A stretch of DNA of 46,526 bases from DASXRC01 sp036506495 (GTDB taxonomy: Bacteria; Actinomycetota; Actinomycetes; Mycobacteriales; Micromonosporaceae). Position 1 is the first letter of the stretch; each line of letters starts with the position of its first letter. Made by a program: the position numbers and the translations under genes. This document shows positions 14,733 through 25,578 of the stretch, in pieces. The notes beneath the pieces were generated by a model. The model was not told the DNA's origin, made no database searches, and saw only the letters and a program-made list of their open reading frames with translations. The stretch is taken from positions 1 through 46,526 of the forward strand of contig DASXRQ010000064.1 of the NCBI GenBank assembly GCA_036506495.1, written 5' to 3'.

Positions 14733-16835
14733 CTAGCTCGGCCGCAGCCAGAGCACACCCAGCGGCGGTACGCGGAGCGTGGCGGACGCGGGGTACCCGT
14801 TCGACGGCACGGACTCGGCCTCCACCGCCCCGAGGTTGCCGACGCCCGAGCCGCCGTAGCTCTCGGCGTCGGTGTTGAGCACCTCGTCCCACCGGCCCGC
14901 GTGCGGCAGCCCGATCCGGTAGCCCTCGTGCGGGAGCGCGGCGAAGTTCGCCACGCACGCGAGCACCGAGCCGTCGGCCGCCTGGCGGAGGAACGCGAAT
15001 GCGTTGTTCCCCGCGTCGTCCGCGATGATCCAGCGGAAACCGTCCGGTGACGTGTCCCGCGACCACAATGCGGGCGTACGCCGGTAGACGTCGTTGAGGT
15101 CGACGACCAGCCGGCGGATGCCGTCGCGGGCCGGGTCCCGCAACAGCCTCCAGTCCAGGCCGGCGGTCTCGCTCCACTCCCGGTCATCGCCGAGTTCGCA
15201 GCCCATGAACAGCAACTGCTTGCCGGGGTGTGCCCACATGTAGGCGAGCAGCGCGCGGGTGTTGGCCAGGCGACGCCAGGTGTCGCCGGGCATCTTGCCG
15301 GTCAGGGACCCCTTGCCGTGCACCACCTCGTCGTGGCTGATCGGCAGCACGAAGTTCTCGCTCCACGCGTACACGAGCGAGAACGTCATCTGCTGATGGT
15401 GGTATTGCCGGTGGATCGGGTCCTTGCTGACGTAATCGAGCGTGTCGTGCATCCAGCCCATGTTCCACTTGAAGCCGAAGCCGAGCCCGTCGGCGGACGT
15501 CGGCCGGGTCACGCCGGGAAAGGCGGTGGACTCCTCGGCGATGACCGTGGCGCCCGGGTGGTGCTTGTAGACGGTCGCGTTAAGCTCCTGCAGGAACGAG
15601 ATGGCGTCGAGGTTCTCCCGGCCGCCGCGCACGTTGGGGGTCCACTCCCCCTCCTCGCGCGAGTAGTCCAGGTACAGCATCGAGGCGACCGCGTCGACGC
15701 GCAGCCCGTCGGCGTGGAACTCCGCCAGCCAGTAGAGGGCGTTGGCGACGAGGAAGTTGCGGACCTCGGGCCGGCCGTAGTCGAACACGTAGGTGCCCCA
15801 GTCGGGGTGCTCGCCGCGCCGCCAGTCGCCGTGTTCGTACAACGGCGTTCCATCGAACCGCGCGAGCGCCCACTCGTCGCGGGGGAAGTGCGCCGGCACC
15901 CAGTCCAGGATCACACCGATGCCGGCCCGATGCAGCCGGTCCACGAGATGCCGGAACTCGTCCGGCGTACCGAACCGGGCCGTGGGCGCGTAGTAGCTGG
16001 TCACCTGGTAGCCCCACGAGCCGCCGTACGGGTGCTCCATCACCGGCAGGAACTCGACGTGCGTGAAGCCCGTGTCCACGACGTACGCGGTCAGCTGCTC
16101 CGCGAGCTCTACATAGGACAGCCCCGGGCGCCACGAGCCGAGGTGCACCTCGTAGATGCTCATCGGCTCCTCGTGCGGCTGTGACTGCGCACGCCGGGCG
16201 AGCCACTCCGCATCGCCCCACGTGTAGTCGGATCGGTACACCCTCGACGCGGTCTGCGGCGGCGCCTCGGTGCGGGTCGCCACCGGGTCGGCCTTATCAC
16301 GCCAGGCGCCGTCGGCACCGAGCAGCCGGTACTTGTAGTGGTGCCCCGGCTCGGCGCCCGGGACGAAGATCTCCCACACGCCGCTGGCGCCCATCGACCG
16401 CATCGGCCACCCGTCGTGCGGCCCCCAGCCGGTGAAGTCACCGATCACGCGCACGCCGCGGGCGTTAGGTGCCCACACGGCGAACGCCGTGCCACCCTCC
16501 CCCGGGCGAGCCCCGAGCACCGTCCACAGCCGCTCGTGCCGGCCCTCGCGGAACAGGTGCAGATCGAGCTCGCCGATCGTCGGGGGGTAGCGGTAGGGGT
16601 CGTCCAGAACCACACCGTCCACATCGACCCGATAGTCGGACACGGTGCCGGGCACCGCGACCTCGAAGACACCGTCGTCGTGCACCCGGGTCATCTCGCG
16701 GCGAGCCTCCCCCACCACGGCGGCCACCCGCCCCGCGCCGCGGCGGAGCGTGCGGATCACCGTCTGCCCGCCATCCGGATGCGCGCCCAGTATCGCGTGC
16801 GGGTCGTGCACGGAACCTGCGATGAGCTGGTCCAT
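14733..16835 (-). CDS. glgB: 1,4-alpha-glucan branching enzyme
   Basis: 700 residues; ATG after GGGAGGCCTG. It forms alpha-1,6 branches on linear alpha-glucan. The sequence shows the GlgB N-terminal and CBM48-like modules (GTAFAVWAPNARGVRVIGDF). A GH13 barrel follows, with the nucleophile in DGLRVDAVASM (Asp381), the acid/base in IAEESTAFPGV (Glu434/435) and the transition-state stabiliser in PISHDEVVHG (Asp502). The C-terminal beta domain ends with ATLRVPPLGVLWLRPS. Length is normal for actinobacteria. The start overlaps the glgE stop by one base (TGATG), so the two are translationally coupled, as expected for consecutive enzymes of one pathway. Confidence 0.97.
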   Translation of the reverse strand: MDQLIAGSVHDPHAILGAHPDGGQTVIRTLRRGAGRVAAVVGEARREMTRVHDDGVFEVAVPGTVSDYRVDVDGVVLDDPYRYPPTIGELDLHLFREGRHERLWTVLGARPGEGGTAFAVWAPNARGVRVIGDFTGWGPHDGWPMRSMGASGVWEIFVPGAEPGHHYKYRLLGADGAWRDKADPVATRTEAPPQTASRVYRSDYTWGDAEWLARRAQSQPHEEPMSIYEVHLGSWRPGLSYVELAEQLTAYVVDTGFTHVEFLPVMEHPYGGSWGYQVTSYYAPTARFGTPDEFRHLVDRLHRAGIGVILDWVPAHFPRDEWALARFDGTPLYEHGDWRRGEHPDWGTYVFDYGRPEVRNFLVANALYWLAEFHADGLRVDAVASMLYLDYSREEGEWTPNVRGGRENLDAISFLQELNATVYKHHPGATVIAEESTAFPGVTRPTSADGLGFGFKWNMGWMHDTLDYVSKDPIHRQYHHQQMTFSLVYAWSENFVLPISHDEVVHGKGSLTGKMPGDTWRRLANTRALLAYMWAHPGKQLLFMGCELGDDREWSETAGLDWRLLRDPARDGIRRLVVDLNDVYRRTPALWSRDTSPDGFRWIIADDAGNNAFAFLRQAADGSVLACVANFAALPHEGYRIGLPHAGRWDEVLNTDAESYGGSGVGNLGAVEAESVPSNGYPASATLRVPPLGVLWLRPS

Positions 16836-18859
16836 CAGGCCTCCCGTGCGCCGACCGGATGGACGGTGAACACGTGCGCCGGCTGGTGGTACGGGTCGAG
16901 GCGTACGGCGTTGTGCTGGCCCCAGTCGTAGCTGGCTCCGGTCAGCTCGTCGCGAACCGTGAAGCGCTCGTGCCAGTCGAAACCGAGCGCGGGCATGTCC
17001 AGGGAGACGTTGGCCCACTGGACGTTGCGGGGATCGAAGTTGCACACCACGAGCACCGTGTTGCCCGAGTCCGGGTCCCGCTTGGACCAGCACAGCACGG
17101 CGTCGTTGTCCATCTGGTGGAAGCGCAGGTTGCGCAACCAGTGCAGGGCCGGGTTCGCCCGGCGGATCGCATTGAGCCGGGTCAGGAACGGCGCCATGGA
17201 CCGCCCCTCCAGCTCGGCCGCGGCCCAGTCCCGCGGGCGCAGCTCGTACTTCTCGTTGTCCAGATACTCCTCCGCGCCGGGCCGGGCCACGTGCTCGTAC
17301 AGCTCGTAACCGGCATACATGCCCCAGGACGGCGACAGCATGCTGGCCAGCACCGCCCGGATCCGGAACCCGGGCGGTCCGCCCTGCTGCAGCTCCGGCG
17401 TGAGGATGTCCGGCGTGTTGGGCCAGAAGTTGGGCCGCATGAAATCCGCGGCGGCCACCAGCTCCTCGCAGTACTGCCGCACGTCGGCCGCGTAGGTGCG
17501 CCAGGTGAAGTAGGTGTAGGACTGCGTGAAGCCGATCTTGCCGAGGCCCTGCATGATCGCGGGTCGAGTGAACGCCTCGGCGAGGAACAGCACGTCCGGG
17601 TCGACCTTCTTGACCTCCCAGATCAGCCAGTGCCAGAAGTCGACCGGCTTCGTATGCGGGTTGTCGACCCTGAAAATCTTGACGCCCTGGGCCACCCAGT
17701 GCAGCACGATCCGCAGAATCTCGGCGCGGATGCCCTCGGGGTCGTTGTCGAAGTTCAGCGGGTAGATGTCCTGGTACTTCTTCGGTGGGTTCTCGGCGTA
17801 CGCGATCGACCCGTCGGCGCGCGTGGTGAACCACTCCGGGTGCTCCTTGACCCACGGGTGGTCAGGTGCGCACTGCAGGGCGAGGTCTAGCGCCACCTCG
17901 AGGCCCGCCTCGCCGGCCGCCGAGACGAACGTGCGGAAGTCCTCGAGGCTGCCGAGGTCGGGGTGGATGGCGTCGTGGCCGCCCTCCTCGGAGCCGATCG
18001 CCCACGGCGAGCCAACGTCGTCCGGGCCCGCGACGAGCGCGTTGTTGCGACCCTTGCGGTTGATCCGGCCGATCGGGTGGATCGGCGGCAGGTACACGAC
18101 GTCGAAGCCCATCGCGGCGACGCCGGGCAGCCGCTTCGCCGCGGTCGCGAACGTGCCGTGCCGGACGGGCCGGCCGGCCTTGACCTCGGCGCCCTCGGAC
18201 CGGGGGAACAACTCGTACCAGGCCGAGAACAGCGCGCGCGGGCGGTCCACCCAGATCGGTCTGGGCTCACCAGCGGTGATCAACTCCCGCAGCGGATGCG
18301 ACCAGAGCACGTCGGCGACGTCGAGCGCCGCGCTGACCCGCCGCGCCAGCGGCACCTCGGAGTCGCCCAGCGCGGTCGCCGCGACGCGTACGGCCGCGCG
18401 GTCGCGCTCGGGCACGGCGGCGGCCGCGCGCCGGAGCAGCGCGGCGCCCTCCGCGAGGTCGTTGGCGAGCTCGCCCTCGCCCTGCCCGGCGGCCAGCTTC
18501 TTCTCGACCGCGTTGCGCCAGGTCAGGTACGGGTCATGGAAGGCCTCGACGTGGTAGGTCCACTCGCCGATCTCGTCCGGCCGGATCTCGGCGGACCACC
18601 GGTCCTCGCCCGCCGGGTGCATCCGGGTGAACGGTCCGGACCGCCCGCCGGGGCCCTGCCAGACGACGTTGCAGCCCAGCGCGTCGTGCCCCTCACCGTA
18701 GGCGGTCACCGAGACCGGAACGCGCTCGCCGACGACCGCCTTTGCCGGGTACCGGCCGCACGCCACGGATGGGGTCATGTCCTCGATCGCGAACCGTCCG
18801 ACCACCGTCTCACCGTAGAACAGATCCGGGTTACCGGCCCAGCACTGCGCGGTAGACAT
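16835..18859 (-). CDS. glgE: Alpha-1,4-glucan:maltose-1-phosphate maltosyltransferase
   Basis: 674 residues from the ATG at 18857-18859. A GTG at 18805 (VVGRFAIEDMTPSVACGRYP) fits the family start better and would avoid a 29-base overlap with glgM. GlgE extends alpha-glucan chains by transferring maltosyl units from maltose-1-phosphate. Diagnostic motifs are CGRYPAKAVVGE at the N-terminus, GCNVVWQGPGGRSGPFTRM, FRVDNPHTKPVDFWHW with the nucleophile Asp399, and VLFLAEAFTRP with the acid/base Glu428. NTPDILTPELQQGG carries the third Asp. The 29-residue spacing from Asp to Glu agrees with characterised actinobacterial GlgE. It is the middle gene of the glgM-glgE-glgB unit. treS and the maltokinase gene, the other source of maltose-1-phosphate, are not in the window. 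Confidence 0.96.
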   Translation of the reverse strand: MSTAQCWAGNPDLFYGETVVGRFAIEDMTPSVACGRYPAKAVVGERVPVSVTAYGEGHDALGCNVVWQGPGGRSGPFTRMHPAGEDRWSAEIRPDEIGEWTYHVEAFHDPYLTWRNAVEKKLAAGQGEGELANDLAEGAALLRRAAAAVPERDRAAVRVAATALGDSEVPLARRVSAALDVADVLWSHPLRELITAGEPRPIWVDRPRALFSAWYELFPRSEGAEVKAGRPVRHGTFATAAKRLPGVAAMGFDVVYLPPIHPIGRINRKGRNNALVAGPDDVGSPWAIGSEEGGHDAIHPDLGSLEDFRTFVSAAGEAGLEVALDLALQCAPDHPWVKEHPEWFTTRADGSIAYAENPPKKYQDIYPLNFDNDPEGIRAEILRIVLHWVAQGVKIFRVDNPHTKPVDFWHWLIWEVKKVDPDVLFLAEAFTRPAIMQGLGKIGFTQSYTYFTWRTYAADVRQYCEELVAAADFMRPNFWPNTPDILTPELQQGGPPGFRIRAVLASMLSPSWGMYAGYELYEHVARPGAEEYLDNEKYELRPRDWAAAELEGRSMAPFLTRLNAIRRANPALHWLRNLRFHQMDNDAVLCWSKRDPDSGNTVLVVCNFDPRNVQWANVSLDMPALGFDWHERFTVRDELTGASYDWGQHNAVRLDPYHQPAHVFTVHPVGAREA

Positions 18860-20018
18860 CGGCCGTACGCTCCGCGACCGCTGCCCACGAGAACTCACGC
18901 ACCGCCCGCTCCCGCCCGGCCCGGCCGTACGCGGCGGCCCGTTCCGGGTCGGCGAGCAGAGCGTTGATCGCGGCGGCCAGATCGGCCACGAACCGGTCCG
19001 GCTCCAGCGGCGTGCCGGTTCCATCGGACGCCTGTGCGATCGGGACCAGCAGGCCCGTCTCGCGGTCCGCCACCACCTCGGGGATGCCGCCGGTCGCCGT
19101 CGCGACGACCGCGGTCTCGCAGGCCATCGCCTCCAGGTTGACGATGCCCATCGGCTCGTACACGGACGGACACACGAACACGGTGCTGTGCGTGAGCACC
19201 TGGATGACGTCGGGCTTGGGCAGCATCTTCTGGATCCACACAACGCCGCCGCGGGTGGCCTGCAGCTCGGCGGCGAGGCCCTCGACCTCGGCACCGATCT
19301 CGGCGGTGTCCGGCGCACCGGCTAGCAGCACGAGCTGGGCATCGGGCGGCAGCGACCGGGCCGCCCGCAGCAGATACGGCAGACCCTTCTGGCGGGTGAT
19401 CCGCCCGACGTAGGTGACCGTCGGCCGGTCGGGCTGGATCCCGAGCCGCTGGAGCACGTCGGTGCCGTGGTCCGGGGCGTACTCCTGTGTGTCGATGCCG
19501 TTGTGCACCACGCGTATTCGCGCCGGGTCGACCGCGGGGTACGCCTTGAGCACGTCGTTGCGCATGCCCGCGGACACCGCGATGACCGCGTCGGCCGCCT
19601 CGACCGCCACGCGCTCGCACCACGACGAGAGCGCGTACCCGCCGCCGAGCTGCTCCGCCTTCCACGGCCGCAGCGGCTCCAGGCTGTGTGTGGTCACGAC
19701 GTGCGGAACCCCGTAGAGCAGCTTCGCGACATGGCCGGCCAGGTTGGCGTACCACGTGTGGCTGTGCACGACGTCCGTGCCGTCGCAGCCGGCGGCGATG
19801 GCAAGGTCGACACCCATTGTCCGCAGCGCGGCGTTCGCACCCGCGAGCTCGGGGAGGTCCGGGTACCCGGTCACCCCGGGTTCGTCGCGCGGCCCGCCGA
19901 AGCAGTGCACTCGCACGTCCGCGAGACGCCGGAGCTCGCGTGCCAGGTATTCGACGTGTACGCCGGCGCCGCCGTACACCTCCGGGGGATACTCGCGGGT
20001 GAGGATGTCGACACGCAT
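18831..20018 (-). CDS. glgM: GT4-family maltose-1-phosphate/glycogen synthase (GlgM/actinobacterial GlgA type)
   Basis: 395 residues; ATG at 20016-20018 (MRVDILTREYPPEVYGGAGV). It is the actinobacterial GT4 enzyme historically named GlgA. The characterised mycobacterial homologue uses ADP-glucose and glucose-1-phosphate to make maltose-1-phosphate, the GlgE donor. Motifs: YGGAGVHVEYLARELR (donor loop), VVHSHTWYANLAGHVAKLL, VTTHSLEPLRPWKAEQLGGG, VHNGID, TYVGRITRQKG and the E-x7-E signature VYEPMGIVNLEAMAC. Adjacency to glgE and glgC supports the maltose-1-phosphate role over classical glycogen synthase. It is transcribed divergently from glgC, 61 bases between starts, with no clear ribosome binding site. 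Confidence 0.93.
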   Translation of the reverse strand: MRVDILTREYPPEVYGGAGVHVEYLARELRRLADVRVHCFGGPRDEPGVTGYPDLPELAGANAALRTMGVDLAIAAGCDGTDVVHSHTWYANLAGHVAKLLYGVPHVVTTHSLEPLRPWKAEQLGGGYALSSWCERVAVEAADAVIAVSAGMRNDVLKAYPAVDPARIRVVHNGIDTQEYAPDHGTDVLQRLGIQPDRPTVTYVGRITRQKGLPYLLRAARSLPPDAQLVLLAGAPDTAEIGAEVEGLAAELQATRGGVVWIQKMLPKPDVIQVLTHSTVFVCPSVYEPMGIVNLEAMACETAVVATATGGIPEVVADRETGLLVPIAQASDGTGTPLEPDRFVADLAAAINALLADPERAAAYGRAGRERAVREFSWAAVAERTADVYRAVLGR

Positions 20019-20079
20019 CGCCCCAGACTAGTTGCTGCGCGGCTGGCGGTAGGCATGGGTAGATCGCTACCGTCCAGAC

Positions 20080-21324
20080 ATGGCCGCCAAGCTGCTCTCC
20101 ATCGTGCTCGCCGGGGGTGAGGGCAAGCGCCTCATGCCGCTGACCGCGGACCGCGCCAAGCCCGCGGTGCCGTTCGGCGGGCTGTACCGCATCGTGGACT
20201 TCGTTCTGTCCAACCTCGCCAACGCCGGCTTTCTCAAGATCGTCGTGCTGACGCAGTACAAGTCGCACTCGCTCGACCGGCACATCACCAAGACGTGGCG
20301 GATGTCGACGCTGCTCGGCAATTACGTCACCCCGGTGCCCGCCCAGCAACGGCTGGGCCCACGCTGGTTCGCCGGCTCCGCGGACGCGATCTACCAGAGC
20401 CTGAACCTGGTCTACGACGAGAGCCCCGACTACATCATCGTGTTCGGTGCCGACCACATCTACCGCATGGACCCGGCGCAGATGCTCGCTTCGCACATCG
20501 AGTCCGGGGCCGGGGTGACCGTCGCGGGCATCCGACAGCCGCGCGCGACCGCGGACCAGTTCGGCGTCATCGAGGTCGGTTCGGGAGACGGCACCGACGC
20601 GCGGCTCATCCGCGCGTTCCGCGAGAAGCCGTCGGACGCGAAGGGCCTGCCAGATTCACCGGACGAGATCCTCGCGTCGATGGGCAACTACATCTTCACG
20701 GCGGATGCCCTCTGCGACGCGGTCATCAACGACGCCCGCAACACCAGCAGCCGCCACGATATGGGCGGCGACATCATTCCCGCGCTGGTCGAACGCGCCG
20801 AGGCCGCGGTGTACGACTTTCGCGACAACGACGTGCCCGGCCGCACCGACCGGGACCGCGGGTACTGGCGCGACGTGGGCACGCTGGACGCGTACTACGA
20901 CGCCAACATGGACCTGATCTCGATCCACCCGGTGTTCAACCTCTACAACCAGCTGTGGCCCATCTACACCGACCAACCGCCGTGGCCGCCGGCCAAATTC
21001 GTGCACGTCTACGGCGAACGGATCGGGCGGGCGGTCGGCTCGATGGTCTCGCCGGGCGCGGTCGTGTCCGGCTCATTGGTAGAGAACTCCATCGTCTCGC
21101 CGAACGTCCGCGTGCACTCGTGGGCGCACGTCGAGGGGTCGGTGCTCATGGAGGGTGTGGACATCGGCCGGCACGCGGTCGTGCGCAATGCGATCCTGGA
21201 CAAGAACGTGGTGGTGCCCGAGGGCGCGGAGATCGGCGTGGATCTCGAGCGCGACCGGGGGCGGTTCACCGTGACCGACAACGGCATCGTGGTGATCGGC
21301 AAGGGCGTCCGCGTCGAGGGGTGA
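20080..21324 (+). CDS. glgC: Glucose-1-phosphate adenylyltransferase (ADP-glucose pyrophosphorylase)
   Basis: 414 residues, standard length. It makes ADP-glucose and pyrophosphate from ATP and glucose-1-phosphate. Seen are the nucleotide-binding LAGGEGKRLMPLTADRAKPA, PFGGLYRIVDFVLSN, the FAGSADAIYQSL region, FGADHIYRMDP and QFGVIEV, and a C-terminal left-handed beta-helix with hexapeptide repeats (VVSGSLVENSIVSPNVRV, SVLMEGVDIGRHAVVRNAIL). The start has no Shine-Dalgarno motif and lies close to possible promoter elements, so a leaderless or short-leader mRNA is likely. The 61-base spacer to glgM could coordinate both. pgm begins 29 bases downstream of its stop. Confidence 0.97.
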   Translation: MAAKLLSIVLAGGEGKRLMPLTADRAKPAVPFGGLYRIVDFVLSNLANAGFLKIVVLTQYKSHSLDRHITKTWRMSTLLGNYVTPVPAQQRLGPRWFAGSADAIYQSLNLVYDESPDYIIVFGADHIYRMDPAQMLASHIESGAGVTVAGIRQPRATADQFGVIEVGSGDGTDARLIRAFREKPSDAKGLPDSPDEILASMGNYIFTADALCDAVINDARNTSSRHDMGGDIIPALVERAEAAVYDFRDNDVPGRTDRDRGYWRDVGTLDAYYDANMDLISIHPVFNLYNQLWPIYTDQPPWPPAKFVHVYGERIGRAVGSMVSPGAVVSGSLVENSIVSPNVRVHSWAHVEGSVLMEGVDIGRHAVVRNAILDKNVVVPEGAEIGVDLERDRGRFTVTDNGIVVIGKGVRVEG

Positions 21325-21352
21325 GACGTCGAGAACGACAGGGGGATCCGAG

Positions 21353-22996
<1,644 letters not shown>

Positions 22997-22997
22997 A

Positions 22998-24143
22998 TCA
23001 TCGCAATCTTGCCCGGGTTGGGGTGAGGCGACCGGGCTGCGGTGCCCGTCGGCGTCGACGACGCGGATGCCGAAGAACACGTTGTCCTTCGACAGGTCGA
23101 TGGTGACCGAGGTGACGTCGCCGACCGGGATCGCGAACTGCCACTGCGGTGCGGTCGTCTCCCGCCACACGACCTCGTAGCCGACGATGTCGGGCTCGGG
23201 GCCGTGCGCCCAGTGCAGTGAGGTGCTGTTGGTCAGGTTGGTGGTCACGATCGTCGCGGCCTTCGGCGTGCCCGGTGCCTGGGACAGCGACCACAGCATC
23301 GCGCCGTTCACCTTGGCGACCCGCGCGATGTAGTCGAAGTCGCAGAACTCCGGCAGGTCGCCGAACTGGACGCCATTCTCCACCCGGACGTCCTGATGCT
23401 CGTGGTCGAAGTTCTCGTGGGGCTCGGTGAACCGACCGGCCGGATACCCCTGCTGTAGGAACGAGACGTGGTCGCTGGCGCGCAGGTAGCGGTCGCGGCG
23501 GTAGATGGTCCGGATGTTCATGCCGGTCGCGCCGTTGTCGGCGACGTCCAGGACGAACCGGCCGAGCTGGCGGCTCACGCCGTCGTTCTCGCCGCCGACG
23601 GCCACTCGGGTCGACTTCTGGGCGTCCGTCTCGGCCGTCGGCACGCCCTCGACGAACATCCGCAGCGTGCGCGGGTCCGTGGTGCCGTCGTCGGCGGTGC
23701 TGCTGCCGACGATGTCGTTGCTGAACATGCCTTGCACGTCGGCGCCGGCCGCCTTCATCTGCGCCGCCATGTACGCGGAGCCGTACAGCCCCTGTTCCTC
23801 ACCGGCGACCGCGGCGAACACGAGCGTCGCATCGGTGTGCCGGGTGGCCATCACCCGGGCCAGCTCCATGAGCACCGCGACGCCCGACCCGTCGTCGTCG
23901 GCGCCCCTCGTGCAGGAGCGCGACCAGTTCGGCGTCGGGCGGCTGCGGCGTGATGGGGTTGCCGGGCCGGTCGCCGGGGTCGAACTCGGTGGCTGCCGCC
24001 GGCTCGGCGGCGACGATGGGTACCGCCACGGCCGCGGTGGCCACGGCGGAGGCTGACAGGAACGTGCGGCGGGTGGGCCTGATGGGCCCGTTTCCCTTCG
24101 ATTCGCTCTTGGCCACACTCCGCATCGTCGCCGGACTCCTCAT
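22998..24143 (-). pseudogene. Tat-exported M28 aminopeptidase with internal deletion and lost 3' end
   Basis: The N-terminus (ATG at 24141-24143, or 24123-24125) carries a twin-arginine signal, RRTFLSASAVATAAVAVP, and runs to PQPPDAELVALLHE. At about 23905 the sequence jumps, with a frame change, into GADDDGSGVAVLMELARVMA, the middle of an M28 peptidase. Family members have roughly 150 or more residues between these points, including the first zinc His (GHYD region), which is missing. The other ligands are present: the Asp of GADDDGSG, VAGEEQG, FSNDIVG and HENFDHEHQ. A fibronectin-like C-terminal segment follows (DIVGYEVVWRETTAPQW). After DADGHRSPVASPQP no stop is met and the frame runs antisense into pgm. 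It cannot encode an active enzyme as it stands. Confidence 0.8.
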
Positions 24144-24235
24144 CCTTGTCGATACTTCGATCTTTTTCGGTCGCGGCCCGACCCGCTCGGTCGGCGGCGG
24201 GCCGATGAGATCGCCGCGTCCGATCGGTCTGACCC

Positions 24236-24628
24236 ATGAGCCGCACCGGCGAGCGGAGATTCGAGGTGGACGCACCGCCGTTGATCGCGCTCGGCCCGAC
24301 CGTGGACCGGGCGGACATCGCCGCGCTCTGCCGCCTCCTGGCCGTGCTGCTCCGGGACCGGCGGGACGCGGTGGTCCACTGCGACGTCGGCACGATCACC
24401 GAACCCGACACGGTGACCCTCGAGGCGCTGGCCCGGCTGCAGCTGACCGCGCGCCGGCTCGGCGGGCGCATGCAGGTCTGTGGCGCCCAGCGCCGACTGC
24501 GCGAGGTCATCGCGTTCACGGGCTTGGGCGAGGTGCTGCCGCTAGCCCAGCCGAGCGGGCAGGCCGAAGAGCGGGAACAGCCGCTCGGTGTCCAGGAACG
24601 AGTTGAGCGCGGCGATCCGGCCGGCTGA
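24236..24628 (+). CDS. STAS-domain protein
   Basis: 130 residues. Residues about 14-103 form a STAS fold: LIALGPTVDRADIAALCRLL, VVHCDVGTITEPDTVTLEAL, LARLQLTARRLGGRMQVCGA and LREVIAFTGLGEVLPLA. STAS proteins of this kind are anti-sigma-factor antagonists or signalling partners. The usual D-S-S-G phosphorylation loop is replaced by EPDTVT, so a Thr could be the acceptor or regulation may be lost. The STAS fold ends just where the convergent sigma gene begins at 24542. The last 26 residues (QPSGQAEEREQPLGVQER onward) are read antisense to the sigma gene and look non-conserved. No ribosome binding site is obvious. Confidence 0.72.
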   Translation: MSRTGERRFEVDAPPLIALGPTVDRADIAALCRLLAVLLRDRRDAVVHCDVGTITEPDTVTLEALARLQLTARRLGGRMQVCGAQRRLREVIAFTGLGEVLPLAQPSGQAEEREQPLGVQERVERGDPAG

Positions 24629-25516
24629 GATCTCGATGATCTGCAGCGCCCACGGCTCGTGGCGACCGCCGGGCCCGCTCGGGCGGTACTGGCCGAACGC
24701 CGGCGTCCCGTTGGCCACGGTCGGGATGAGCCGGGACCCACGGCAGCCGCTGCCCGTGCCCAGGAACCAGTCCTGGATCTCGCCGTGCCCGCGCAGCCAC
24801 ATCGGTAGCGGCGGCATCGAAAGCGTGATGTCCTCGTGCAGCAACGAGGTCAGCGAATCCAGGTCGTACCGCTCGAAGGCGTTGACGTACCGGGTCAGCA
24901 GGTCGGCCTGCTCCGGATCCATCGGCTTCAGAGTGTCGGTGGCGACATCGGACTCCGCCAGCGTGGCCCGGGCCCGCTGCAGCGCGCTGTTGACCGACGC
25001 GACCGTGGTGTCGAGCAGCTCGGCCGCCTCGGAGGCGGACCAGCTCAACACCTCCCGAAGGATCAACACCGCGCGCTGGCGCGCCGGCAGGCGCTGCAGC
25101 GCGGCGACGAACGCGAGCCGGATCGATTCGCGCGCGACCGCGATCTCCGCCGGGTCACCGCCGTCCGCCAACACCCGGCCGTCCGGGACCGGACCCACCC
25201 ACACCGTCTCCGGGAGTGGCTCCTCGACCGCCGACCGTGCGGTCGCGGCCGGGCCCAGGTCCATGGGGCGGGCCCGGCGCTGCGCGCTGGCAAGCATGTC
25301 GAGGCACACGTTCGTCGCGATCCGGTAGAGCCAGGACCGCAGCGCCGCACGCCCCTCGAATCGGTCGTACCCCCGCCAGGCACGGATCATGGTTTCCTGA
25401 ACGGCGTCCTCGGCCTCGAACGCCGACCCGAGCATCCGGTAGCAGTAGCCCGTCAGCTCGGTCCGGTAGCCCTCCAGGATCAGATCCACCCCGGCCGTCG
25501 CCGTACGCTCGCCCAC
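24542..25516 (-). CDS. ECF sigma factor, SigG-like (TIGR02960 type) with NTF2-like C-terminal domain
   Basis: 324 residues from GTG (VGERTATAG), with GGAGG nine bases upstream. Region 2: YCYRMLGSAFEAEDAVQETM, IRAWRGYDRFEGRAALRSWL, YRIATNVCLDML. Region 4: LQRLPARQRAVLILREVLSW, ASEAAELLDTTVASVNSALQ, RARATL. A SnoaL/NTF2-like domain follows (YVNAFERYDLDSLTSLLHED, MPPLPMWLRGHGEIQDWFLG) and ends FPLFGLPARLG. This matches the SigG group known from mycobacteria, which lacks a cognate anti-sigma factor in the usual sense. It overlaps the STAS gene by 87 bases tail to tail. The small membrane gene upstream (stop at 25579) lies 62 bases away on the same strand and may be co-transcribed. Confidence 0.93.
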   Translation of the reverse strand: MGERTATAGVDLILEGYRTELTGYCYRMLGSAFEAEDAVQETMIRAWRGYDRFEGRAALRSWLYRIATNVCLDMLASAQRRARPMDLGPAATARSAVEEPLPETVWVGPVPDGRVLADGGDPAEIAVARESIRLAFVAALQRLPARQRAVLILREVLSWSASEAAELLDTTVASVNSALQRARATLAESDVATDTLKPMDPEQADLLTRYVNAFERYDLDSLTSLLHEDITLSMPPLPMWLRGHGEIQDWFLGTGSGCRGSRLIPTVANGTPAFGQYRPSGPGGRHEPWALQIIEISAGRIAALNSFLDTERLFPLFGLPARLG

Positions 25517-25578
25517 CGAGAGCCACCTCCGCCGAGACGGGACGCGTCAACCGGTCCGAGGGTACGCGGACGGGGACG

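Noticed and set aside
16835..17855. Reading the glgB frame upstream into glgE as one 1040-residue fusion
   Set aside because: The upstream part is glgE in the wrong frame. glgB has its own ATG, ribosome binding site and a one-base overlap with the glgE stop.
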